Assembly (NCBI GenBank): GCA_964632305.1 | Contig: CAZWBR010000015.1 | Location: forward strand, 13,883 to 77,882 | Reading direction: 5' to 3' | From: CAZWBR01 sp964632305 | GTDB taxonomy: Bacteria > Bacteroidota > Bacteroidia > Bacteroidales > Prolixibacteraceae | DNA length: 64,000 nt | In this document: one piece after another, positions 8,801-16,382 of the stretch | Numbering within the stretch: position 1 is the stretch's first letter | Layout of the letters: every line of letters begins with the position of its first letter | Program-made: the position numbers and the translations under genes | The notes under the pieces: generated by a model | Database searches by the model: none | Told to the model about the DNA's origin: nothing | Seen by the model: only the letters and a program-made list of their open reading frames with translations

Positions 8801-10099
8801 ATGAAAACACTTAATTCAAAAAACATCAGAAATTTACTGGCAACACTGATCCTGATATTCTTTGGTGTCAGTCAGACGAGCGCTGTTTTAGCCTCGCATC
8901 CGAAATCAAATCAACCCGATACTCTTACATATGTGCAGTATAAAGGTTCGGTCGTTGATCAGGAATCCCGTGCCGCGTTGGTCTTTGCTACCTTGTCGTT
9001 AGAGGGAACCAATATATCCACCATCACTAACAGTGAAGGTGAGTTTATGTTGAAAATTCCCAAGAGTACCGTGGAAGGGAAGATCCATGTTTCTTATCTC
9101 GGATATAAAAACAAATTTGTTGAGATCCGTGATTTAAAGCCTGAAAAGAACCGGATCGAACTTGAACTGTTAACGGTATCGTTAAGCGAGATCAATGTGT
9201 TTCCCAAAGATCCGCAACTGCTGATCCGGGCCGCGATGAACAAACGTGCAGATAATTACAATGAAGATCAAAATCTGATGACGGCTTTCTACCGTGAAAC
9301 GATCAAGAAGAAAAAGACTTATGTCTCTCTTTCAGAAGCTGTAGTCGAGGTGTATAAACAGCCTTACCTCTCTTTAAGGAGTGATTTGGCTGAATTGTAC
9401 AAGGGACGCAAGAGTACCGATTACAGCAAACTGGATACCATGATCTTCAAATTACAGGGAGGCCCTTATACCAATCTGTATTTGGATGTCATGAAAAACC
9501 CGGAGATGGTCTTTACAGAAGACATGATTGGCAATTATCAATTCACACTTGATAACATTACTAAAATCGGTGACCGGTTGATTTATGTGCTGGGATTCAA
9601 ACAATACCCGCACATCAGCGAACCGCTCTATTACGGTAAATTGTATATCGATGTTGAAAGTCTGGCCCTCACCAGTGCTACGTTTAATCTGAATGTTGAA
9701 GACCATGATGCAACCAGTGCATTGTTTGTCAAGAGAAAACCGGCCGGAGCGAAGGTTTATCCTACTGAAGCCTCCTACCAGATTGTCTATCGCGAAAAAG
9801 AGGGTAAGTGGTTGTTCGGCTATTCCCGCTGTCAGATTACCTTCAAAGTTGATTGGGATAAAAAGTTCTTCAACACCTATTATGAGTCAACTCTCGAGAT
9901 GGCTGTAACTGATTGGGAGAAGATTACCGAACGGGGCGCCAGACCGGCTGAAAGGTTGAAGACTAATGTCGTGATGACAGATCAGGTATCAGGATTTGCC
10001 GATCCGGAATTCTGGGGCGAATACAATGTTATCGAGCCTGAAAAGCCGATTGAGGCAGCTATTAAGAAGATACAGAAGAAGTTGGAGAAGGAAAACTAA
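8801..10099 (+). CDS. Exported protein with CarboxypepD-regulatory-like domain
   Basis: The ATG at 8801 was chosen because it places a standard signal peptide (MKTLNSKNIRNLLATLILIFF and onward) at the N-terminus; upstream in-frame starts at 8756-8771 would add 10-15 residues. After the signal, residues of about 45-125 form a carboxypeptidase-regulatory-like beta sandwich (YKGSVVDQESRAALVFATLS, SEGEFMLKIP, VSYLGYKNKFVEI), as in the N-termini of SusC/TonB proteins and in many Bacteroidota surface proteins. The rest (about 300 residues) resembles the common uncharacterised C-terminal module of such proteins. There is no TonB-dependent barrel. Likely periplasmic or outer-membrane associated; function unknown. 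Confidence 0.75.
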   Translation: MKTLNSKNIRNLLATLILIFFGVSQTSAVLASHPKSNQPDTLTYVQYKGSVVDQESRAALVFATLSLEGTNISTITNSEGEFMLKIPKSTVEGKIHVSYLGYKNKFVEIRDLKPEKNRIELELLTVSLSEINVFPKDPQLLIRAAMNKRADNYNEDQNLMTAFYRETIKKKKTYVSLSEAVVEVYKQPYLSLRSDLAELYKGRKSTDYSKLDTMIFKLQGGPYTNLYLDVMKNPEMVFTEDMIGNYQFTLDNITKIGDRLIYVLGFKQYPHISEPLYYGKLYIDVESLALTSATFNLNVEDHDATSALFVKRKPAGAKVYPTEASYQIVYREKEGKWLFGYSRCQITFKVDWDKKFFNTYYESTLEMAVTDWEKITERGARPAERLKTNVVMTDQVSGFADPEFWGEYNVIEPEKPIEAAIKKIQKKLEKEN

Positions 10100-10166
10100 A
10101 ATAGCCTCATCTCAGGGAAATTAAGTATTAGTCCGATTCTGATAACATCCATTCTGATTTTTATTA

Positions 10167-10195
10167 CCCCGGCCTCAAAAGCCGGGGTTTTTGAT
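10167..10195 (+). terminator. Intrinsic terminator after the regulatory-domain protein
   Basis: A 7-bp GC stem (ccccggc / gccgggg, loop of 7) followed by TTTTT, 67 nt after the stop codon. Confidence 0.8.
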
Positions 10196-10317
10196 TTTTA
10201 CCAGAAGATTAATACCGGTAAAACTGGCTTAACACGCTTGAATTTCTTAACTTTAAGGAAGTATTTTCGATCGGGGGGAATAGAAGAACGTTAATTTCAT
10301 TAATTATCAATCCGACT

Positions 10318-10677
10318 ATGAAACTTTCAGGTAAATGTATTAACCTTCGGATATTTTGCGGCGAATCTGATAAATACGAAGGTCAGCTTCTGTATGAAGC
10401 CATTGTTTATGCGGCCCGACATGCGGGATTGGCGGGTGCAACTGCTTACCGGGGAGTAATGTCTTTCGGTCCAAGCCATTCGATACATACCCTGAAAATA
10501 TTCTCCCTCTCAAGTGACCTGCCAATTATTATCGACATTATCGATACTGCCGAAAAGATCGACGGATTCATGCCTTTGGTCCATTCGATGATCAGGGATT
10601 CCGGGAAGGGGGCGATGGTGTCCACTTTTGAATTGGAGGTACAACATTATGAGGCGGGGATTAAGCACCAGAATTGA
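10318..10677 (+). CDS. DUF190 family protein (PII-like fold)
   Basis: A 119-residue protein with the DUF190 pattern: LRIFCGESDKYEGQLLYEAIVYAARHAGLAGATAYRGVMSFG, then a beta strand and helix (LPIIIDIIDTAEKIDGFMPLVHSM). DUF190 proteins form PII-like trimers and are often coupled to CrcB/Fluc fluoride channels or ion transport, but no such partner gene is adjacent here, so ligand and role are unknown. It is a single-gene unit between a terminator and the enolase promoter. Confidence 0.8.
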   Translation: MKLSGKCINLRIFCGESDKYEGQLLYEAIVYAARHAGLAGATAYRGVMSFGPSHSIHTLKIFSLSSDLPIIIDIIDTAEKIDGFMPLVHSMIRDSGKGAMVSTFELEVQHYEAGIKHQN

Positions 10678-10788
10678 TCTGTTTTATTCATCACTTATTT
10701 TATCCCGGAATTTTTTTGCTGAAGATTTATTACTTTTATGATTCTTTTTCGTAAACGGATATTTGTGTTACTATCAGATTGATAGCTT

Positions 10789-10796
10789 TATATTTG
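10789..10796 (+). promoter_or_regulatory. -7 element of the enolase promoter
   Basis: TATATTTG fits TAnnTTTG exactly and lies 23 nt before the eno ATG. A TTTG stands at 10762-10765, with spacing (23 nt) longer than usual, so the -33 box is uncertain. Confidence 0.5.
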
Positions 10797-10819
10797 TATA
10801 ATATTAAAAACTAAGTACA

Positions 10820-12121
10820 ATGTTGATCTACAAAGTCGTTGGAAGAGAAATTCTTGATTCACGCGGTAACCCTACCGTGGAAGTTGAAGTAACGCTTGAA
10901 AGCGGAGTTATTGGCCGGGCCGCTGTCCCGTCAGGGGCATCCACCGGGGAGAATGAAGCGATTGAGCTTCGTGACGGGGATAAGAGCCGTTATTTGGGCA
11001 AGGGTGTTTTAAAGGCCGTTGAAAACGTGAACACTGTTATCGCGGAGGAGATTGTTGGAATGAATGCTCTCAACCAGGTTGCCCTGGATAATAAATTACT
11101 CGAACTGGATGGCACCAAGACCAAATCAAAATTGGGCGCCAACGCTATTTTGGGAGTTTCGCTGGCCGTTGCCAAGGCGGCCGCTGCTTATCTTGAAATG
11201 CCGCTTTATCGCTATATCGGTGGTACCAATGCCAAAACCTTACCGGTTCCGATGATGAACATCATTAACGGGGGTTCTCACTCCGACGCTCCTATTGCTT
11301 TCCAGGAATTCATGATCCGACCGATTGGGGCATCTTCTTTTCGGGAAGGTCTTCGCATGGGGGCTGAAGTTTTCCATAGCCTGAAGAAAGTGTTGCACGA
11401 CCGTAACCTCAGTACTGCTGTGGGCGATGAGGGCGGATTTGCTCCGGCGCTCGACGGTACTGAAGATGCATTGAACAGTATCATCGAAGCGATTAAAAAA
11501 GCGGGTTACAAACCGGGACGTGCCGAAGATGGCGGTGATGTTTCAATCGGCCTCGATTGTGCTTCTTCCGAATTCTTCAAAAACGGAATTTACGATTATT
11601 CGAAATTCGAAGGTCCTAACGGGGCTAAAAGGACTATCGATCAGCAGGTTGATTTTCTTGCTGAACTGGCGGCCAAATTTCCGATCGACTCCATCGAAGA
11701 TGGTTGCTCAGAGAATGACTGGGAAGGCTGGGTTAAACTGACCAAAAAAATAGGCGACAAATGCCAGTTAGTAGGTGATGACCTTTTCGTAACCAATGTT
11801 GAATATCTGAAAAAAGGAATCGAGGTTGGCGCGGCCAACTCCATTTTGATTAAGGTTAACCAAATCGGTACCTTGACAGAAACGCTCGATGCCATTGAAA
11901 TGGCTCACCGCGCAGGCTATACCAGCGTAACATCGCACCGTTCCGGTGAAACCGAAGATGCGACCATCGCCGATATCGCCGTAGCAACCAATAGTGGTCA
12001 GATAAAGACCGGTTCATTGAGCCGTTCCGACCGTATGGCCAAATACAACCAACTGCTTCGTATTGAAGAAGAGCTGGGCGATGCCGCTATTTACGGTTAC
12101 AAAAAAGTAAAAAAAGCTTAA
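10820..12121 (+). CDS. eno: Enolase
   Basis: A 433-residue cytoplasmic glycolytic enzyme that interconverts 2-phosphoglycerate and phosphoenolpyruvate. Family signatures are complete: SRGNPTVEVEV, GASTGENEAIELRD, VGDEGGFAP, the Mg-binding Asp/Glu region (GLDCASSEF, SIEDGCSENDWEGW, LVGDDLFVTN) and ILIKVNQIGTLTETL with SHRSGETED at the C-terminal active site. Length is normal. It is a monocistronic unit with its own -7 element and a strong terminator just after the stop. Confidence 0.98.
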   Translation: MLIYKVVGREILDSRGNPTVEVEVTLESGVIGRAAVPSGASTGENEAIELRDGDKSRYLGKGVLKAVENVNTVIAEEIVGMNALNQVALDNKLLELDGTKTKSKLGANAILGVSLAVAKAAAAYLEMPLYRYIGGTNAKTLPVPMMNIINGGSHSDAPIAFQEFMIRPIGASSFREGLRMGAEVFHSLKKVLHDRNLSTAVGDEGGFAPALDGTEDALNSIIEAIKKAGYKPGRAEDGGDVSIGLDCASSEFFKNGIYDYSKFEGPNGAKRTIDQQVDFLAELAAKFPIDSIEDGCSENDWEGWVKLTKKIGDKCQLVGDDLFVTNVEYLKKGIEVGAANSILIKVNQIGTLTETLDAIEMAHRAGYTSVTSHRSGETEDATIADIAVATNSGQIKTGSLSRSDRMAKYNQLLRIEEELGDAAIYGYKKVKKA

Positions 12122-12137
12122 TTGCTATTTTGTACTC

Positions 12138-12174
12138 AAAAAAAAGCGCTCCTGATTCCGGAGCGCTTTTATTT
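12138..12174. terminator. Bidirectional terminator between eno and queF
   Basis: An 11-bp stem (aaaagcgctcc / ggagcgctttt, loop of 7) flanked by A and T runs can terminate both the plus-strand eno transcript and the minus-strand que operon. Confidence 0.85.
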
Positions 12175-12194
12175 TGATATTTAGTGATTTCAGG

Positions 12195-12683
12195 TCAACG
12201 ATTGTCAATCTTTTCGGGATAAAGGTCGTGGTTGGTCATCCGGAATTCAGCCATTTTTTCAAATTTGGTCCCGGGTTTCCCGTAGTTGCAGTAAGGATCG
12301 ATGCTGATCCCCCCCCTGGGAGTGAATTTGCCCCAGACCTCAATATAACGCGGGTCCATCAATTTGATCAGATCTTTCATGATCGTATTAACGCAGTCCT
12401 CGTGAAAATCGCCGTGATTTCTGAAGCTGAACAGGTAAAGCTTTAAGCTTTTACTCTCCACCATCTTAATGTCGGGAATATAACTGATATAGATCGTTGC
12501 AAAATCGGGTTGCCCGGTAATGGGACAAAGCGAGGTAAATTCGGGGCAGTTAAACTTAACCCAATAGTCGTTGCCGGGATGTTTGTTTTCAAAATATTCC
12601 AATACCTCCGGATCGTAGCTGAAATTATAGACTGTTCCGGCTTTCCCCAGATGTTTAAATCCTTCATTTACCCGTTGTTCCAT
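12195..12683 (-). CDS. queF: NADPH-dependent preQ0 reductase
   Basis: A 162-residue unimodular QueF, which reduces 7-cyano-7-deazaguanine (preQ0) to preQ1 in queuosine synthesis. The catalytic Cys53 and Asp60 are in FTSLCPITGQPDFA, and the family NADPH motif ESKSLKLYLFSFRNHGDFHED is intact. The ATG at 12681-12683 was preferred: the longer frame would add 34 residues and overlap the upstream transporter gene, and the family starts near this point. It is 16 nt downstream of the transporter gene, ending the que operon against the terminator shared with eno. Confidence 0.95.
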   Translation of the reverse strand: MEQRVNEGFKHLGKAGTVYNFSYDPEVLEYFENKHPGNDYWVKFNCPEFTSLCPITGQPDFATIYISYIPDIKMVESKSLKLYLFSFRNHGDFHEDCVNTIMKDLIKLMDPRYIEVWGKFTPRGGISIDPYCNYGKPGTKFEKMAEFRMTNHDLYPEKIDNR

Positions 12684-12699
12684 ATTTGTTGTTTGTTGA

Positions 12700-13380
12700 T
12701 TATATTTTGTTGAAATATAGTGGATTGTAGGATATTCCCCTGTCAAAAATATCGGTTTGTTCACTGGATTTGATCTTCCCGACAATTTTTATCATGATCG
12801 GGAGCAGGAGAGTTTCAAGAATTAGTTTGATAAAGAGTTGTATTCCGATTAGTACGATGATTTTTCGGATTGAAGCAGACCCCACGGAAGAGATAAGCAC
12901 AAATATCAGGGATTCGAAGCCGGCCCCGAAAGCTGTTGAGACGATAGCCCTGAGTGCAAACTTCTTCCCATTCGTTTTGACTTTAAGATTGCTTAAGATG
13001 AAAGCGTTAATAAAGGATCCGACAGGATGGGCCAAAAGTGTGGCAAACAACAAACGCGGGGAACTGTTCAGAAGGATCTCCGTAAACTCCTGATCCTGCC
13101 AGAATTGTATGGCGGTCCAATTAATACTAAGAGAATAGATCAGGACTGCGATCAGGTTCATGGCAAAACCCGTCCAGATCATTAATGCCGTTTTTCGGTA
13201 TCCCCACACTTCAGTCACCAGATCATTGACCATGTAAGTTGCCGATAACATGATCAGCCCGGAAGAAATGGCCAGTGAACTAATCATAACCACCTTCGTT
13301 GCAATAATATTGTAGATCAGCAGGCAGGATATGAAAAAGATGGCTGCCAGCATATATAAAACACTAACCTGATTCTTCAT
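12700..13380 (-). CDS. Queuosine precursor transporter (YhhQ/QPTR), copy 1
   Basis: A 226-residue membrane protein with about six hydrophobic segments. Family features include MVNDLVTEVWGYRKTALMIWTGF near residue 60, AHPVGSFINAFILSNLKVKTNGK and the C-terminal SSVGSASIRKIIVLIGIQLFIKLILETLLLPI. YhhQ (DUF165) proteins import preQ0/preQ1. It is a clear paralogue of the gene at 14160-14840, with the same length and the same ending pattern (SYNP.(Y/F)FN.I). It stands between queC and queF and has its own promoter candidate, so it may be expressed independently. Confidence 0.88.
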   Translation of the reverse strand: MKNQVSVLYMLAAIFFISCLLIYNIIATKVVMISSLAISSGLIMLSATYMVNDLVTEVWGYRKTALMIWTGFAMNLIAVLIYSLSINWTAIQFWQDQEFTEILLNSSPRLLFATLLAHPVGSFINAFILSNLKVKTNGKKFALRAIVSTAFGAGFESLIFVLISSVGSASIRKIIVLIGIQLFIKLILETLLLPIMIKIVGKIKSSEQTDIFDRGISYNPLYFNKI

Positions 13381-13438
13381 ACTTAATGCCTTATCGATTC
13401 AGTGAAAATTAGTTGTATCAACAGATTTTCTGTTACCG

Positions 13439-13469
13439 GAAAGGTAATAATAATTTATTGATAAACAAA
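13439..13469 (-). promoter_or_regulatory. Promoter candidate for YhhQ copy 1 and queF
   Basis: On the minus strand TTTG is followed after exactly 19 nt by TACCTTTC, one base from TAnnTTTG. The start would be near 13434, about 54 nt before the ATG. This divides the que block into two possible transcripts. Confidence 0.5.
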
Positions 13470-13494
13470 GGGGGAGTGTCCGGTAAGCATTTTA

Positions 13495-14163
13495 TTATTT
13501 AGGCTGATTTTTAGAAAGGAGGTATTTGGAAAGTCCTCTGTTTCTTAATTTGCAGGATGGGCATTGACCGCAGCCGTCCCCTGGGATGCCGTTGTAGCAG
13601 GTGACAGTTTTTTGTCGGACCAGATCAAAAACGCCCAGTTCATCGGCTAATTCCCATATTTCAGCTTTATCTTTCCACATCAGTGGGGTGTGAAGCTTAA
13701 ACGGATAATCCATGGCCAGGTTTAAAGTCTGGTTCAGGGAGACGATAAATTCTTCGCGGCAATCGGGATAGCCACTATAATCAGCTTGGCCAACGCCGGT
13801 CACCAGGTCACGGATGCCATGAGCCTTCGCAAAGATTGCGGCATAAGTCAGAAAAAGCATGTTGCGTCCTTCGACCAGCGTGTTGGGAGGAGTAACATCG
13901 GGCAATTGCCATTCTATCGTTATTTCTTTATTGGTTAATGCATTGGGTGAAACTTCCTTCATCGTCTGCATTGGGAAAAGGTAGAGAGGTACACCGGCAA
14001 TTCCGGCGATATGCTTTGCCGCATCCAATTCCGAATGGTGTCGCTGCCCATAATCGAAAGCGATGGCCATGACCTGACCGAAATTCTTTTTCGCCCAAAA
14101 GAGGCAGGTTGTGGAATCCTGGCCTCCTGAAAAAACAACTAAAGCTTTTTCCATGCTGGTCAT
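13495..14163 (-). CDS. queC: 7-cyano-7-deazaguanine synthase
   Basis: A 222-residue PP-loop ATPase that converts 7-carboxy-7-deazaguanine to preQ0 with ATP and ammonia. The ATP-pyrophosphatase motif is VVFSGGQDSTTCLFWA near the N-terminus; the zinc site is formed by cysteines in TCYNGIPGDGCGQCPSCKLR near the C-terminus. Its ATG overlaps the stop of the upstream transporter gene by 4 nt (ATGA), so translation is coupled. A second ATG three codons later is an alternative start. queD and queE are not in the window. Confidence 0.96.
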   Translation of the reverse strand: MTSMEKALVVFSGGQDSTTCLFWAKKNFGQVMAIAFDYGQRHHSELDAAKHIAGIAGVPLYLFPMQTMKEVSPNALTNKEITIEWQLPDVTPPNTLVEGRNMLFLTYAAIFAKAHGIRDLVTGVGQADYSGYPDCREEFIVSLNQTLNLAMDYPFKLHTPLMWKDKAEIWELADELGVFDLVRQKTVTCYNGIPGDGCGQCPSCKLRNRGLSKYLLSKNQPK

Positions 14164-14840
14164 ATTTGATTGAACATAAACGGGTTGTAAGAGACCGACT
14201 TGTCAAAAGTGTCGATGCCTTCGATTCTTTTCACCCAATTAACAACCATGATTGTAAATGGGAGAATAATGATTTCATATACGGTCTTAATGATGACCTG
14301 GGTCAGGATCATTCCAACAATCACCGCGAAAGGGTAATTACCGGCAAAGGCAATGGTGATAAAGATCAGTGAATCGGCTGACTCGCCCAATAAAGTGGAA
14401 AGAATAGCCCTGACTGAGAAATCTTTCCCGTTCATCATTAGCTTGACCTTGCTCATTACGAAGGCATTGAGGAAGGAGCCGGTAAGATAGGCCAGTAAAC
14501 TGGCGGCAGCGATCCTTGGGGTGTTGCCTAGTATGGCGGTAAATGATTCCTGGTTTGACCAAAATGGGGCGGCGGGCATCGCAATGCTGAAACTATAAAA
14601 GAGTACAGCCAGCAGATTGGTTGCAAATCCGGTCCAGATGATCAAACGGGCTTTTTTGAATCCCCATACTTCTACGATGACATCGTTGAGGATATAGGCT
14701 ACCGGGAAAATCAAAACCCCGGCAGGCGCCGACCAGGGGCCAATCATAAGAATTTTGGAGGCAATGATGTTGGAAATCAGTAAGCAGGCGCTGAACAGAA
14801 TGCCTGCCATCATAAAGGTGACACTAACTTTTTGTTTCAT
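14160..14840 (-). CDS. Queuosine precursor transporter (YhhQ/QPTR), copy 2
   Basis: A 226-residue paralogue of the transporter at 12700-13380: ILNDVIVEVWGFKKARLIIWTGFATNLLAVLFYS and AYLTGSFLNAFVMSKVKLMMNGKDFSVRAILSTLLGESADSLIF align along the whole length. It is the first gene of the block, coupled to queC by ATGA. Having both salvage transporters and the de novo enzymes suggests different ligands or affinities for the copies (for example preQ0 versus preQ1 or queuine), but this is inference. The leader upstream carries a pseudoknot-like element. Confidence 0.88.
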   Translation of the reverse strand: MKQKVSVTFMMAGILFSACLLISNIIASKILMIGPWSAPAGVLIFPVAYILNDVIVEVWGFKKARLIIWTGFATNLLAVLFYSFSIAMPAAPFWSNQESFTAILGNTPRIAAASLLAYLTGSFLNAFVMSKVKLMMNGKDFSVRAILSTLLGESADSLIFITIAFAGNYPFAVIVGMILTQVIIKTVYEIIILPFTIMVVNWVKRIEGIDTFDKSVSYNPFMFNQI

Positions 14841-14844
14841 ACTT

Positions 14845-14874
14845 CTTGTTTTTTACGTGGTTACCAAGCACACG
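14845..14874 (-). promoter_or_regulatory. Candidate preQ1-I-type riboswitch (H-type pseudoknot)
   Basis: On the minus strand CGUG (14874-14871) pairs with CACG (14859-14856) around an 11-nt loop. The loop contains CUUG (14868-14865), complementary to CAAG (14848-14845), which follows an A-rich linker UAAAAAA. A short P1, a loop-to-tail P2 and an A-rich L3 is the architecture of class I preQ1 riboswitches. P2 ends 4 nt before the start codon, so ligand binding could block translation. P1 has only 4 bp and the ligand-reading C cannot be placed with certainty. Confidence 0.42.
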
Positions 14875-14896
14875 GGGCAAATGCCCGATGACGCTG

Positions 14897-14926
14897 CAAA
14901 GATAATATCATTTTGTCGGAAGTCAA
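14897..14926 (-). promoter_or_regulatory. Promoter of the que operon
   Basis: Minus-strand TTG, 19 nt, then TATCTTTG, a perfect -7 element. Transcription from about 14892 gives a leader of about 52 nt that contains a GGGCA/UGCCC hairpin and then the pseudoknot candidate. Confidence 0.65.
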
Positions 14927-15054
14927 TTGGTCGGGTAAAAAAGTTGCTCATCGGCTTAATTTCAGAAATGGGGATCCTGAAATTTCCTGTTTTCTTAAAA
15001 TTGTCCGTTCTTTGTTTGCTGTTAATGACTTGAATTATTCATTCCATCGATCGC

Positions 15055-16077
15055 ATGTTCCATAAATTACTTGCCACGCTTTCAAAAGTTGGGATCAACG
15101 GATTTTTTTTCCTGCTGATCGGCGTGATCTTTCTGGCTTGGTTGTTTCCCTCCTTTGGAACCGGAGAAAGTCAACTGCATCTGCCTGAGATCGCTGAATA
15201 TGGCGTTTCCCTGATTTTCTTCTTCTACGGGTTGAAGCTGAGTCCCGAAAGTTTGCGATTGGGATTGGGAAACTGGCGGCTCCATCTTGTTGTGCAACTC
15301 TCAACCTTTCTTCTTTTCCCGTTGATCGTCCTGGTGATGAAGGAAATTTTTCCGGCTTATTTCTCGACGCTTATCGGATTGGGGATCTTCTATCTGGCGG
15401 CCCTGCCTTCGACCGTCTCCTCTTCCGTGGTGATGGTCTCAATCGCCGGAGGAAATTTACCAGCGGCGATCTTTAACGCCAGTATCTCCAGCATTATAGG
15501 GATTTTTATCACCCCGGTCTGGATGAGCGGAATGATCGAAAAGGCCAACGCCGACTTTGAGATTTGGAATACGATCCTTAATTTATGCCTTGAAGTACTA
15601 TTGCCTGTTCTAATTGGTTTATTGCTCCATCAACAAATGGGCAAATGGGCCACCCGCTATAAAAAATCGTTACGTAATTTTGATCAGCTCATTATCCTCT
15701 TAATCGTTTATACCTCTTTTTGTGAATCCTTTTCCGGGGATATGTTCAGCACTCTCTCTTTACCTGAAATTCTATTATTGGGCACATTAATGTTGCTTTT
15801 CTTTTTCTTCGTTTTCGGTATCATGTATTTTTTATCAATATGGTTCAGGTTTAATCGTGAAGACCGGATTGCCATCCTCTTTTGCGGGTCAAAAAAGTCA
15901 TTGGTCCAGGGCGCTGTGATGGGGAAAGTGTTGTTTCCAAGTCAGGCCATGTTAGGGGTTGTATTGCTTCCGCTAATGCTTTATCACGCACTTCAGCTCC
16001 TGGCCGGAAGCGCTATGGCCCAGTCTATGGCGCAAAAGCATAAACCTGTTGATGATTCCAAAAATAGGAAGAGTTGA
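15055..16077 (+). CDS. SBF-like (bile acid:Na+ symporter superfamily, YfeH type) transporter
   Basis: A 340-residue polytopic membrane protein with about ten hydrophobic segments. The pattern EYGVSLIFFFYGLKLSPESLRLGLGNWRLHLVVQ, followed by LAALPSTVSSSVVMVSIAGGNLPAAIFNASISSIIGIFITP, is that of the SBF-like family (YfeH/P7) rather than of true bile acid carriers; the P-S-T-V-S-S-S motif marks the crossover helices. It is transcribed divergently from the que operon and has no clear operon partner. Substrate unknown; an organic anion cotransported with Na+ is the usual guess for the fold. Confidence 0.85.
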   Translation: MFHKLLATLSKVGINGFFFLLIGVIFLAWLFPSFGTGESQLHLPEIAEYGVSLIFFFYGLKLSPESLRLGLGNWRLHLVVQLSTFLLFPLIVLVMKEIFPAYFSTLIGLGIFYLAALPSTVSSSVVMVSIAGGNLPAAIFNASISSIIGIFITPVWMSGMIEKANADFEIWNTILNLCLEVLLPVLIGLLLHQQMGKWATRYKKSLRNFDQLIILLIVYTSFCESFSGDMFSTLSLPEILLLGTLMLLFFFFVFGIMYFLSIWFRFNREDRIAILFCGSKKSLVQGAVMGKVLFPSQAMLGVVLLPLMLYHALQLLAGSAMAQSMAQKHKPVDDSKNRKS

Positions 16078-16382
16078 GCGAATCGGGTTTCACTCCTCTT
16101 TCAATGCTTTCCTATTCCTGACGATAAGTGATTCGGCGCTCTTCTCCGCCCCGGAAAATATTTTCCCGCAATTCGTAAGGCAGGGAATTGTTGCCGGGGA
16201 TCACTTTCTTATCATTCCTGAATTCGTTTGGAAGGCGCTGAAAATGTGTCTGCTTCAGAAAAACCTTGCCATGCGGTTCATTAAACCACGATACCCGGGC
16301 AGATTTATCTTTTGGAATTAAAGGAAATAATGCCAAAAATTAGTATCTTAGGAACAAATATAACCCATTAAATCGAATTGAT
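16078..16382. other. Intergenic region with a doubtful 74-codon frame
   Basis: The 305 nt between the transporter and the aminopeptidase hold a minus-strand frame at 16112-16336 (starting MALFPLIPKDKSARVS) and an overlapping plus-strand frame. Neither has a recognisable domain, promoter or good start context. TATCTTAG just upstream of the aminopeptidase resembles a -7 element with one mismatch. I see no RNA gene. Confidence 0.3.
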
